64,000 nucleotides of DNA from Asterella californica (GCA_036924285.1 JAYKYS010000001.1:7465501-7529500); one strand, 5' to 3'; positions 11,179 through 22,047 are shown, counted from the stretch's first letter. A program made the numbers and translations. Notes: generated from the letters alone by a model not told the origin.

Positions 11179-12982
11179 ATGGATTCCACAACGTCCAAAA
11201 AAGGAAAAATGAAAAAGATTTCCACTGATGATACAGAAGGGAATGAACCCATAGTACAAATACTGAAGCAGCCAAGTTCTGCTCCTGAATCTCCTATAAA
11301 GTCTCCAAAAAGGAAAAAAAAAGAACAAGACACAATTATTCCATCTGAAACTCCAACAGTAGATAAAAACTTATCTATATTTATAGATAATATAGAATAT
11401 GCGAAAAGAAATGATATATTTGAAGGAATTATATTAAACAAATATGGTAATATTAATAGATTTATAACAAAAAGCTCATTTCTTCTTTTCGATATGGTTG
11501 ATCGTCGTATGGAAAAGACGATTACATGTACTGCCCAAGGCAACAACGCTATAAATTGGTTAGATAAAGTGAATAGAAATACGTATTGTAGGATACAATA
11601 CTTTGGTCGTAGGGCCGTGCAGGTAGAGAGACCAGTAAAAACTCTCAGTCACAGAGGGGATGTCAAATTCATCCTCTTGATCGATGGGCAAACAACAATT
11701 CAGACCATCACACCTTGGAGTTCTACTCCAATTTTCAAATTCCGACACTTCATGCCTCTCCGAATGTGCATGCGTCATCTTACTGTTCGATTCACGACAG
11801 TAGACATATCTGTTGCCGTAATTGCTGTACACGGTGAAAACGAATATCAAAAATTTGAGATCACAATTGCGGATGGTGAATCTGAAGAAGACAAGATGAC
11901 GGTAAGTAATTATGTACATTAAATAACTTACGTTTATAAATTTATTTCGCAACTGATTTCAAATTTTTGCTATTCATGAAACTTCTAGACTAACACAATT
12001 TTTTTTCATGTTGCAGTTGATCATCCATTATGATTTCGCAACAGAGTATAAAAAATATTGAGACTCGTTTTCACTCTGGACATGCTGTATTGTTGCACTT
12101 GAAATCAATATCAAGACAGATTTTGTCCACAAGAGAAGAAAATGATCTTCCAAAGCTGCATACACACGCATCGACTATATGAGCAACTCCTTCGATCCAA
12201 TCGAGAATTGACGTTTTGAAAAGAGCGCGGAACACTCACATCACAAGTAAAAATAAAAACATCAAGGTATATAATTAATTTTTTATGTGAATAATCAGAA
12301 TCAATTTTCCTATTTGCAGATATATGTTATGTTTATAACTTCTTTCCATGTGTTTAGGTACATGGTACTTTCAAACCACGTAATTATGATGACAGACCCT
12401 ACAAATACACATGCGTCACATGCAATTTGACGCACTTACAAATTGAAGATTTGAATCATCTTCGAGGCTTTTGCAAAAGTTGTAATCTGGATTGTCAATT
12501 ATGACCTGTGCCATGGATTGAAGGGTATGTGGAAGATCTTTCCAATGGTAAACAATACATGGTCCATGCAAAAGGAAATTGGTTCCAAGATCTGACGGGC
12601 CTAGTGAAAACAGAAGTTGTCTCAAATTATGACAGCGGCAACCATCGAGATATGCTATTGGATCAAATTGAAGAGATCGCAACAACATGAATTTTCTCTT
12701 TTAATTCAAACGGTGATTTTTGTGGATTTGATCGGGTATACAATTTATACTTTATTTCATTTTCAATTGTAGAAGTATCATGGTGATTTTTGATAATTTC
12801 TTTAAAACACTGACTCATGTCATCTCAAATTAATTGCATCAATATAAGAATCGCTATCGAATATTACAAAACCACTAATATAATGACATCATTGAACGTC
12901 TAACTTTTCTTTTTAACAGATCAAGGAGACTACATCTACTGAGGGAGAATCGTCGAAAACCTCCACAATTCCAACCGTTTAA
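11179..12982 (+). pseudogene. RPA1-like single-strand DNA-binding protein of the Helentron
   Basis: The first exon (ATG 11179, GT donor at 11902) encodes a basic Ser/Lys-rich tail, then a segment resembling OB-fold DBD-A of RPA70 (IFEGIILNKYGNINRF, LLFDMVDRRMEKTITCTAQG, VNRNTYCRI). The start of DBD-B follows (FKFRHFMPL, VDISVAVIAVHGE, FEITIADGE). The next exon begins at 12017 and soon meets a TGA. Around 12359-12690 a DBD-C-like zinc ribbon reads YTCVTCNLTHL and FCKSCN (C-x2-C, C-x2-C), followed by a TGA near 12504 and then GNWFQDLTG. A possible last exon is 12920-12982. RPA proteins coat single strands, and RPA1-like genes are known passengers of plant Helitrons. Two stops suggest decay, unless undetected introns remove them. 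The ATG at 11179 was chosen over 11140 because of its position and context. Confidence 0.7.
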
Positions 12983-13409
12983 TCTTTCAACATCTGTAAA
13001 GTTCTAAGAACTTTTTTTATATCTAAATGATCTAGTTACACAAACATACGTAACATTGAACACTTCAAGATCTGTTTTGTCTTCTACATTTATTGTCACT
13101 ATATATATGATATTTTACATAATTATAATTTTATCATTGTAGTTAATTTCATATATCTAATTTATAATAAATTTTATTTCTGACTTTTATTTTATAGCAT
13201 TTTTGTTTAAGCATTCAAGTAAATCAATACCAGTTGTAAATATTCCAAGGTAAATTCAACATTGCTTGAAGTTTTCCAACAACGCTTTCTTTGATGTTGT
13301 TTTTCAGGTATATATCACATGATCAAACGGAGTCTGACCTACGATGATATATGTAGAACTTGAAACTCTTTTCCAAGTGCAACTCTATGAACGTACGAAA
13401 CGCATGAAA

Positions 13410-13735
13410 CAATAAAGTCCACGGAGAAACATATAAACTGGGAGAAACAAAAAACAAAAAGCGCTTTGAAACAAGAAAGTCCACGGAGAAACGTATAAAC
13501 TTGGAGAAACAAAAAACAAAAAGCGCTTTGAAACAAGAACGTCCACGGAGAAACGTATAAACTTGGAGAAACAAAAAACAAAAAGCGCTTTGAAACAAGA
13601 ACGTCCACGGAGAAACGTATAAACTTGGAGAAACAAAAAACAAAAAGCGCTTTGAAACAAGAACGTCCACGGAGAAACGTATAAACTGGGAGAAACAAAA
13701 ACAAAAAACGCTTTGAAACGATACGATACGATACG
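13410..13735 (+). repeat. 62-bp tandem repeat array, about five units
   Basis: The unit starts at 'gaaacaagaacgtccacgg' and runs through 'gagaaacgtataaac' and 'aaaaagcgcttt'. Five near-identical units follow in a head-to-tail array with a period of 62 bp. It degenerates on the right into short 'gaaacgcttt' repeats up to about 13830. Long minus-strand open frames here are artefacts, because the repeat period does not put a stop in every frame. The array lies between the RPA1-like and OTU genes. Confidence 0.9.
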
Positions 13736-14078
13736 AAACGATATGAAACGCTTTGAAACGCTTTGAAACGCTTTGAAACAAAAACAAAAAATGCTATGAA
13801 ATGCTATGAAACGCTTTGAAACGCTTTTGGAACACTTTTGAAAAGACAATTATTTACAAAATTTACTACCATTCATACGTGATGTGATTCACAAACATCT
13901 TTGCGAACAAAAATAGATCGAAACGTAAAATTTAATTGCATTAAACGGAAAATTCAAGATTATTTCAAAGGTAAATACTTCAGAAACGTTCATTACTCTT
14001 AAAACGTGACATCATTTTATACAAATTACATCAAACATCTTCAAGCAGTGAAAATGTATGAAATTTAAACTTAATACA

Positions 14079-14272
14079 ACATATGAAACGTAGCAAATAT
14101 TCAAGATTACATGATCTATGTGCTTCTGCTCGTCATTGTTCTTGCTCAAAAAACTACCCAGAAGAGAAGAAAGAGAACTCAAACTTCGTCATCAAATCAT
14201 AATCGAACAACCAAAGTTGAACAGCACGACGGTCATCATAATCAAGTAAGTGGATTACAACCTTTGCATATA
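14079..14272 (+). repeat. Duplicated leader exon of the OTU gene, copy 1
   Basis: Matches 14642-14835 with few differences, offset by about 563 bp. Both copies hold a 135-nt open segment (14111-14245 here) that starts with ATG, is basic and Gln/His-rich, and ends at a GTAAGT donor. In this copy the following CAG-ATG acceptor region leads to a stop after three codons, so it is probably the dead duplicate. Confidence 0.75.
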
Positions 14273-14641
14273 ACAAGGAGCATGTATGAACAGATGTCAC
14301 AGTAGCGTAGTAGTTGTCCTAGGTGAAGGAGTCATCAAGACCCGTAAAACATCACTGCAGATACATTCAACCTCCAACTGCTAACAAAATCACTATTCCA
14401 CTAAAAAGTGTATTATTAGTTCAAAATAATCAAGACGTGGAATCAAAACTAATTATTGCAGAAATTCGTGCAAAAGTATCACCTTTTAAAAAAGAAGTTC
14501 AAAAATTTATTTATTCTAATTTAGAACGTGAAATGCATTGCAGTACAAAAGTCAGTCATGCTTCATAATATATACACTTATTGCAATAAAAAACAGATTA
14601 CATTATTAAATCAAATATATATTAATTTATACGTTTGAAAC

Positions 14642-14835
14642 AACATATGAAACGTAGCAAATATTCAAGATTACATGATCTATGTGCTTCTGCTCCACAT
14701 TGTTCTTGCTCAGAAAACTACCCAGAGGAGAAGAAAGAGAACTCAAACTTCATCATCAAACCATAATCGAACAACCCAAGTTGAACAGCACGACGGTCAT
14801 CATAGTCAAGTAAGTGGATTACAACCTTTGCATAA
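14642..14835 (+). repeat. Leader exon of the OTU gene, copy 2
   Basis: The 135-nt segment 14675-14809 ends at a GTAAGT donor. The acceptor CAG at 14898-14900 immediately precedes the ATG of the OTU frame. Splicing would join the two in frame (phase 0) and add 45 residues: a hydrophobic start (MIYVLLLHIVLAQ), then KTTQRRRKRTQTSSSNHN. The splice is inferred from sequence only. Confidence 0.55.
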
Positions 14836-14900
14836 TTTTCATGGATTACAATTTGTAAGTTTATCAAACAACAAACATAATCTTCTATTATTCTATTCAG

Positions 14901-15758
14901 ATGTCTAAAGATTTGTCTGAATTTAAAAAATGTGAAGATTTTGTATATACTCCAGGAGATTGTATGTTTGATTCGATACAATATTTATTGCATCATAAAT
15001 CTTCTACCGCATCTTTACGAAATCAAACTCAAAATGAACTTTATAATATCTACTCAAGAGCTAGAGATACACATGATTCATTAATATTATCTTATTTCAT
15101 GGAAGATGAATTGAGAGTGTCACATCGTGTCGAATCTGTAGATGAATATATAACCAAAGTTGGTAAAATGGCAAAAGAAGGTGGTGCGTGGGATGATTCT
15201 TTATGTCTCTTAGCTTTATCCTCCATACTACAAAAAAATATACACATCTACAGTTCTATTTCTGGAAAGAATATAATTCAATTTCCAAACAACAACTCGT
15301 ATCATGTTACTTTCAATCTTCTATATGATGATAATGAAGGTAGTTCCGGTCATTACGAACCAATCGTATTGATTCGTGATGAATTTCTTACTGAGAAATG
15401 GGAGTATATAGTGAAACAACTGCAAGATTTACGATTAATTCATCTAAATGTACCAATAGTACAATTAATACGTAAATTTATAAGTAAAAATCCTATTTAT
15501 AAGAACGACTTAAACACTATTCAAACTAAAATTTATAAACTAGGTATAGATAAACTAAATCTCCAAAAGACCAAAGTAAACCATCCTTTGCAAGATATTG
15601 ACTCTCACCAATTAAACATTCTATATTCGGAACTCTTATTATCCTATCAAAGATATCCGTATTTATCGATAAGAGATGTCATAAAGAATTTCATACAATC
15701 TCATAAACAATATGAGATACAACTCTTTAGAATGAAAAAACACTTTCTGACAAAATAA
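14901..15758 (+). CDS. OTU-family cysteine protease of the Helentron
   Basis: A 285-residue open frame with an OTU (ovarian tumour deubiquitinase) fold signature: TPGDCMFDSIQYLL around Cys21, then EGGAWDDSLCLLALSSILQ (about 93-111), IHIYS, and SSGHYEPIVL with the catalytic His at 151. OTU enzymes cleave ubiquitin linkages; the OTU domains of Helentrons have no established role. The canonical DGxC motif reads PGDC here, so the catalytic Asp is replaced by Pro18 and activity is doubtful. The frame is intact, ends 14 bp before the Rep ATG, and is probably preceded by the leader exon 14675-14809. The C-terminal 120 residues are Lys/Leu-rich and not assigned. Codon use is AT-rich like its neighbours. 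Confidence 0.8.
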   Translation: MSKDLSEFKKCEDFVYTPGDCMFDSIQYLLHHKSSTASLRNQTQNELYNIYSRARDTHDSLILSYFMEDELRVSHRVESVDEYITKVGKMAKEGGAWDDSLCLLALSSILQKNIHIYSSISGKNIIQFPNNNSYHVTFNLLYDDNEGSSGHYEPIVLIRDEFLTEKWEYIVKQLQDLRLIHLNVPIVQLIRKFISKNPIYKNDLNTIQTKIYKLGIDKLNLQKTKVNHPLQDIDSHQLNILYSELLLSYQRYPYLSIRDVIKNFIQSHKQYEIQLFRMKKHFLTK

Positions 15759-15772
15759 AACAATACAGAATA

Positions 15773-18526
15773 ATGAATAAGACTAATTCAATTAACACAT
15801 CTAACCGTACTTCTAAAAAACAAAAAAAACTATCATTAGAAGAAAAACACATAGATACTTACTCCGAGTCTTTACTCGACGTTCCATATCATTCGTGTGA
15901 CATATGCTATAAACGTGATTTCTTGAAGAATTTAAAATATATCAATCAAATTCATTACGATTTCATTTGCTCTTATGCTGAAACAACTAACATAACTTTC
16001 GAACAGCTTAAAGATAATACAAGGATTTGTTTGATGTGTATGCGGTATATAAACGATAACAAAATACCTCTTTTCTTTGAGATATTTAGAGTTTACAATA
16101 ATAATACGATACCATATCTTGAATGTTTAAACGAAGTCGAAGAAAGATTGATCTCACCGCGAGTCATGTTTGGAAACATTCATATTTACAATGGGTTCCA
16201 ACAATGGCATCTAAGAGGTAGTGTTATCAATATCTCTTCAAATACAAACATGGTCCAAACACATTTACCACGTATGGCTGATGAAGAAGGTTCTATCATA
16301 GTGGAAATCAAAAGAAAACTGACTCTAAAATCAATCTATAAAACAAGCTACGTTCGACCTAACAAAGTAATGCGAGCTTTACATTATCTTATTGATACAC
16401 ACTTATACAAACATCACAATATCGAGCTGAATGAAAATTGGATTCACACTTTCAACGACAATTATTTCAAAGAACAACTCCGATTCGATGAAGTAGAAAC
16501 CATCGAAACAAATAACGAGTTTGATGAAAATAATCACGAACCAAACACAAACACTGATACATTTATTGCAAACTTTTTAGATCCTGAAATGATTTACGCC
16601 AATGAAAAGTATAAACTTACTGTGGCTCCTAGCGAGGGATATCACCCTTTGAGTTTATTCAAAGATGAATTTTGTGAAGAGACTAATTTTCCTAGTTTGT
16701 TTTTTGGCCACGGAAGAAACAAACAAATCATTTCGAAGATGTCATATCACAAACTAGCTTCATGGGAATTATTATACAAAACTCATAAATTTGCTAGACA
16801 TTTACCAAACATCTTTTTCAAGATGTCCAAAATCTGCATCGAGAAAATTCTAAGCATTTCTTGGATTCGAGTAAGGAAAAGTAAACTACAAGGCTCTCCT
16901 TTGACAGCGAAACAAGTCAAGGATGACAATTTCAAACAACAACTTCTTATATCAGATCAAGCTTTTCCTTGTTTGTCCCAATTACGATTCACTCCAGACT
17001 ATTACCAAGTCGTTAAGCGAAATCTTTTCGCGATGATCCGACAATTAGGAAAACCTACATTTTTCAAAACTTTAACTGCGAACGAAAAAAACTGGAAACC
17101 GTTGATGAACACCTTATTCAAATTGAACAAAATGGATAACCATATACCATTGCCGGACGATGAAGAAACCTTAAGTTCTTCACAAAAACAACAACTTCTT
17201 AGACAAGATCCTGTCACATGTGCACGATATTACGAACATAGATCACAATGTTTCCGTAAGCTTATTCAACATAACCAATTAATTTTAGGAAATGTATCCG
17301 ATTTCTTTTTTGTAACTGAATTTCAAAGCAGAGGCAGTCGACATGATCACGGGCTACTGTGGATAAAAAATGCTCCTATTTTCAAGATAGATCCTGATGA
17401 ATCAATAACAACTTTCATAGACGAATACATTTCTACTGATCATCACTTATTGAGCGAAGAGATGATCAAATGTCAAACTCATCATCACACAAATACTTGC
17501 TATAAGAAAAGATCTTCATCTTCTTGTCGATTTCGATTTCCATGGCATCCCATGTCGAAAACAACAATATTATATCCTTTAACTAACGATGAACTTGATG
17601 ATGAAAAGACGAGAGATATAAAGCTTAAATCTATTAGAATTTCAAACATCATTTCTTCTTTCAAAATTGGATTGGATATGAACTTCGATCAGTATCTTCA
17701 ACATTTAGAACTTACATATGAAACTTACTTATTAGCTTTAAGATATTCTTTATCAAAACCTTCTATATATCTCAAACGTCATCCAATAGATATTTACATT
17801 AATTCTTTTCCAAAAAATGCTGCTTCCATTTGGCAAGCCAACACAGATTGTCAATACGTGTTGGATCCACATGCTGCGGCACAATATTGTACCTCATATC
17901 TAACAAAAGTAGACAATACAATAATGAATGAGATGAAGAAAATTAACAATAAATGTACCGAGGAAAATCAAGAAGTAACCACACGGATAAAAAAGTTAGG
18001 CAATGCATTCTTGAATTCCAGACAAGTTTCGGCTCAATTAGCCATCTATACAATCTTAAAATTACCTTTGTATCGTGCTTCTCGTTCTTTTCAATTCATA
18101 GACACTAGTAGTCCATCCGATCGAACGTTCCTCCTCAAAAGTTCCAAACAACTATCTTCTGAAGATGATTCTTCAACAAACATAGGATTGCCATCCATCA
18201 TAGATAAGTATGCACGACGTCCACAACATCTGCAAACAAATTCAATGGCTTTGATAGAATTCGTAGCCAAGTTTAATACTTCACAAAATAGAAGATTGAG
18301 AAAATCTAAAATCGTTCGATGGATATGTTTCGACCAATATAAACAACCGGAAGACTATTTCAGAGAGCAAGTGCTGTTATATGTCCCTTTTCTTTACGAC
18401 GAGAACAACATTAAAGATTCAACTGAAACATGGGAAAATACATATAATAGACATAAATCACATATTCTATTGTTACAAAATTTATATACTTTTAAGTACA
18501 ATACGGTCGAAGTAAACGAGGATTAG
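15773..18526 (+). CDS. Helentron Rep protein (HUH endonuclease), separated from its helicase by one TAG
   Basis: 917 codons are open. After a Lys-rich start comes a Cys-rich region (CDICYKRDFL, CLMCMRYI) and a DUF6570-like block (about 45-170) usual at the N-terminus of Helentron Rep. The HUH motif is in EFQSRGSRHDHGLLW, with His524 and His526. The paired catalytic tyrosines are Tyr705 and Tyr709 in AAQYCTSYLTK. These residues nick and rejoin single-stranded DNA during rolling-circle transposition. The frame ends in a TAG at 18524-18526. The same frame continues with coding character into the PIF1 helicase, so the ancestral product was one Rep-Hel-EN polyprotein. The Rep part itself shows no lesion. 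Similarity to animal-type Helentrons is judged from motifs only. Confidence 0.88.
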   Translation: MNKTNSINTSNRTSKKQKKLSLEEKHIDTYSESLLDVPYHSCDICYKRDFLKNLKYINQIHYDFICSYAETTNITFEQLKDNTRICLMCMRYINDNKIPLFFEIFRVYNNNTIPYLECLNEVEERLISPRVMFGNIHIYNGFQQWHLRGSVINISSNTNMVQTHLPRMADEEGSIIVEIKRKLTLKSIYKTSYVRPNKVMRALHYLIDTHLYKHHNIELNENWIHTFNDNYFKEQLRFDEVETIETNNEFDENNHEPNTNTDTFIANFLDPEMIYANEKYKLTVAPSEGYHPLSLFKDEFCEETNFPSLFFGHGRNKQIISKMSYHKLASWELLYKTHKFARHLPNIFFKMSKICIEKILSISWIRVRKSKLQGSPLTAKQVKDDNFKQQLLISDQAFPCLSQLRFTPDYYQVVKRNLFAMIRQLGKPTFFKTLTANEKNWKPLMNTLFKLNKMDNHIPLPDDEETLSSSQKQQLLRQDPVTCARYYEHRSQCFRKLIQHNQLILGNVSDFFFVTEFQSRGSRHDHGLLWIKNAPIFKIDPDESITTFIDEYISTDHHLLSEEMIKCQTHHHTNTCYKKRSSSSCRFRFPWHPMSKTTILYPLTNDELDDEKTRDIKLKSIRISNIISSFKIGLDMNFDQYLQHLELTYETYLLALRYSLSKPSIYLKRHPIDIYINSFPKNAASIWQANTDCQYVLDPHAAAQYCTSYLTKVDNTIMNEMKKINNKCTEENQEVTTRIKKLGNAFLNSRQVSAQLAIYTILKLPLYRASRSFQFIDTSSPSDRTFLLKSSKQLSSEDDSSTNIGLPSIIDKYARRPQHLQTNSMALIEFVAKFNTSQNRRLRKSKIVRWICFDQYKQPEDYFREQVLLYVPFLYDENNIKDSTETWENTYNRHKSHILLLQNLYTFKYNTVEVNED

Positions 18527-18544
18527 AAGAAATTTGAGGATGAG

Positions 18545-20859
18545 GTGGCAGAACTTGAAGAAATAAGAGAATATCATAGCGAACAAAGCGAACCGGAACA
18601 GGATTCAAGCAATTTGGATCTGGACAATGTCGACTTAATGCAACGAACTACTCTTAAATGTACTTCTAAGACTACGAATCGTGAAGAAACCTTCCCGATC
18701 AAAGATCCTCTAATACCAATAGAATCATTTTGTGTTGAGTTACGTCAATTGAACAAACAACAAAAGCTAATCTTCAATGATTGTATGTATAAAAAAAACA
18801 CTTTCCACATGAGCCAATCCATTTATTTCTTACGGGAGAAGCAGGAACCGGTAAAACATTCACCTTATTAAAAATTATACAAGGATTGTCATGGATATAC
18901 GAAGATGATAAATCCATGTTTAATGATCCCGAACAAATAAAAGTTTTGAAGATAGCATACACAGGACGAGCTGCATATAACATACAAGGAATGACTATTC
19001 ATAGTGCCTTAGCGATCCCTAAAGACTCTTACGATATGAACGTGTCAAAATTAAGTCCAGATCGATTGGATAAATACATCAAATATTATAGTCAATTAAG
19101 ATTATTAGTGATAGACGAAATCTCTCTGGTGGGTGCAAGAATGTTCTCTTACATAAACCAAAGACTACAACAAATAACTCAAAATTTCAACCTTCCATTC
19201 GGTGGCATAGATATAATTGTTTGCGGTGATTTTTATCAAGTACAACCTGTTCAAGATTCATGGATTTTTCAGTCTTCTAATATTTATTCTCAAAATATTG
19301 CCACTAACATATGGTCTTCATTTTTCAAACACTATGAACTGACTCAACCTATGCGTTAGAACAATACAGATTTTATACAAATTTTGAATCGTATTCGCAT
19401 CAACCAACAAACATCTTCTGATCTACATTATTTAAATTCAACTTATCAAAAAATATATTCTAAACCAAATGATATACCTCATTTATTTTACACTAACAAA
19501 GATACGAAACTTCATAATCAACATGTATTTAGTATAACTTATGGGAATGAATATTTATTCCATTCAAAAGATCATTTTTCTTCTGTTATATCGAAAAGAT
19601 TTAAAATATCAATAAATCCAAAAGATACAGCTGGATTACACAGTATTTTATCTCTAAAAGTTACCATGTTAGTAGAATTATGTTATAATTAGAACACACG
19701 AGATGGTCTCACCAATGGAAGCGATGGGATTTTCATGTCCACAACAACATATAACGATGATCAAATCATTTGGATCCAATTTTTTGATCCAAAGATTGGA
19801 ACACAAACGAGGAACAAACAAAAAAATTTTTTTTCTATTAACATTAATCCATCTTGGACGCCCATTATGAGAATTTCACAACAATTTCCAATCAATAAAT
19901 ATACCAGAGAACATAAGATCACTAGAACACAATTCCCTGTTCAACAAGCATCTGCACGAACTATCCACAGATCGCAAGGATTGACCATGCATCAAGTAGC
20001 TTTCAGTCCTAAGCACATAAATCGACACGGATTGACATACACTGCATTATCCAGAGTGAAAAATCCTAAGCACTTACATATATTACAATCGATCGAGGAT
20101 CGTCATATAGTTGTAGACAGCAGAGTCACTCTCGAAATGGAACGGTTGAAACTTAAATCATCATGGCAATTCCACATCCATGATCTTCAAATGAATATCT
20201 CATCTTTCACTTACATGCTCATACAATTTCTAAATACAAGATCATTAATAAAACATCACCTTGATGTTCGAGCAGATCATAATTTACAATTATCTGATAT
20301 TTTGTGCTTCAGTGAGACACTTATACAAAATCCAAGAGACATCGAACGCTTTCAATATATACATACGCACACAAGTCGAGGTTTGCTACTAACATATCGA
20401 AACACAATGCAACTCTCGAGGCATAATATTTTTGGAACTCATAACATGGAAATAATTTCTGCAGATTTCAACATTCTAACTCGTCATGCAATTCATATCA
20501 TAGTTGTATACAAATCTCCTCGTATGCATGTCGATGAGTTTTGGATCAATTTTACTATCATTATTCAAAACATACCTAAGGATTATCCCACGATAATCAT
20601 AAGAGATTTCAATATCGATCTGCTCAAAATTGATGATCATCAAACTACATCTTTCGCATCTTTCATGAATTCATTCAACTTTTTTCCAACTTTTACAAAA
20701 CCAACCACAAAATACGGTTCAAATCTAGATCAAATATGGACTAACGTTCCTCAATACGAAAATCTCTCTTCATCATCACATGCTTATTGGACAGATCATG
20801 ATCCTATTTTTATTCTCTATAAAAAGCCATCACATGTTAATATGTTCTCATTTACGTGA
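18545..20859 (+). pseudogene. PIF1-type helicase plus EEP endonuclease part of the Rep-Hel-EN protein
   Basis: Walker A is GEAGTGKTFT (about 18834-18863). Walker B is VIDEISLVGARM, followed by GGIDIIVCGDFYQVQPV, TIHRSQGLT and TYTALSRVK, the ordered PIF1/RecD motifs. From about 20220 an EEP endonuclease follows: FLNTRSLIKHH, ILCFSET, DFNIDLL and TDHDPIF, the last two holding the catalytic Asp-Asn and Asp-His pairs. The helicase unwinds DNA from the Rep nick; the endonuclease is diagnostic of Helentrons. Lesions are TAG at 18524-18526, a frameshift near an A8 run at 18788-18795 upstream of Walker A, TAG at 19357-19359, and TAG at 19690-19692. The usual GDFN of EEP enzymes reads RDFN. The three stops make this copy non-autonomous unless read through. 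Confidence 0.85.
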
Positions 20860-22047
20860 AAAAACAAATCCAATCTTCTTTTCTTCGTGTACTCATCAAT
20901 TGAGCTATACGAGTGATGTTCATGATCATATATTTCAGATTCAAGAGATTTCAACACTTGCGAAACAAGGTATTCTCTTTTACATTTCTTGAAAAAAAAC
21001 ATTTTTTATATAAATTGTAAATCATCATCATGTCATGAGCTATTGACTTTACAAAATTCCTAAATGTGTGCATTCATAATTGTTCAATATAATATAAACA
21101 TGTTCATTCTAACATCCATAATATTCCAAATGTTTTATTTCGCAGTTACGATTCATCATTGTTCTCAAGACGACCTCAACATTCAAATCATTCTATACAT
21201 TTCTTGCATATCTTATATATTATTGATATTCCAATGTACATAATCTTCACAACATCTCTCAAATTCTCCATTGTATACTTTTTCATTTCAACTATCATCA
21301 TATGTTAATATATTCTCATGTAGCTAAACAAATTAGTCTATTTATTTTCTTCATACGCTCATCGAACCATTTAATACAAATTCATATGCATCAAATTAAA
21401 GCTAATTTCAACAATTCTGACATCATATAGTCCTTCATATTTCCTAACAATAATTGCATCATACACAAAATGAAAACTAGTACAATGTCATTTATGTATC
21501 TTTTCTTAACTTCTATAAATTTTCAAATGTATGTAATGACACAGTCTGAAATTATCTTTCCTAACCTCCACAATATTTCTAAATGTTTTTCTCTACAGTT
21601 GCAACAGATCACTACCTCTGAATCGGTCCAAACACTCATCAACTTCTACATTATCATACATCCAAAGATAATCTTAAGATCACTATCTTCAAAATGATCC
21701 GAAGATTCACAAGTACATATTTGCATAAAAGATGCAGACAGGTTACTACCAGTTTATGAAGACATGTTGAAAGATGCCTATTTTGACTCACATAAAATTA
21801 TAAACTACTTTTTTCAGTATCTGAAGATAATCTTATCATGGCCTTCAAAGACTATATTAATTTTCATCATTTTTTTAACATTCATCCACATCTCTAGAAT
21901 TATACTTTCACATATATCACTTTCTACAACTCTAAGATGAGATGGATTTCATTTTTAACATTCACCTTCACAGATTTCACCTTCTAGGATTGTGAGGTCT
22001 TGCAAACGCATAGCCCTTGCAATTCCATTGCATGCGTAGCGACTTGT
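20860..22047. other. AT-rich 3' region of the Helentron, no gene
   Basis: About 20826-20905 is imperfectly repeated at about 21295-21370 ('catgttaatat', 'ttctcat', 'tcttcat'), so the end of the endonuclease region was duplicated. A second pair of similar blocks around 21120 and 21565 shares 'aaatgtttt' and 'cagttgc/cagttac'. No open frame has recognisable content. The 3' terminus of the element should lie here, but no hairpin-plus-CTRR end was found by eye. Confidence 0.5.

Larger units (their letters stand above)
11179..20859 (+). mobile_element. Autonomous-type Helentron (Helitron2-like rolling-circle element), decayed; coding core
   Basis: Five activities typical of the larger Helitron classes lie in one orientation: an RPA1-like OB-fold protein, an OTU cysteine protease, a Rep with HUH and paired-tyrosine motifs, a PIF1 helicase, and a C-terminal EEP (exonuclease-endonuclease-phosphatase) endonuclease. 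The OTU plus C-terminal endonuclease combination marks Helentrons rather than canonical plant Helitrons. The core is visibly more AT-rich than the flanking host and LTR sequence. The left limit is probably near 11147, where two copies of a flanking repeat diverge. The right limit lies between 20992 and about 22047. Terminal signals were not identified. Rep and OTU are open; helicase and RPA are broken. Confidence 0.85.

Noticed and set aside
13410..13735. CRISPR-like array
   Set aside because: The units are contiguous, without unique spacers, and the genome is eukaryotic.
13323..13849. Three overlapping minus-strand frames of up to 154 residues with repeated FVFCF and FSVD motifs
   Set aside because: They are translations of the 62-bp tandem array; the repeat units, not protein constraint, keep them open.
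18524..19692. TAG reassigned to a sense codon, as in some green algae and ciliates
   Set aside because: The HD2 and BAHD genes use standard stops, the RPA-like gene shows TGA stops, and the same region also has a frameshift, so decay is simpler.
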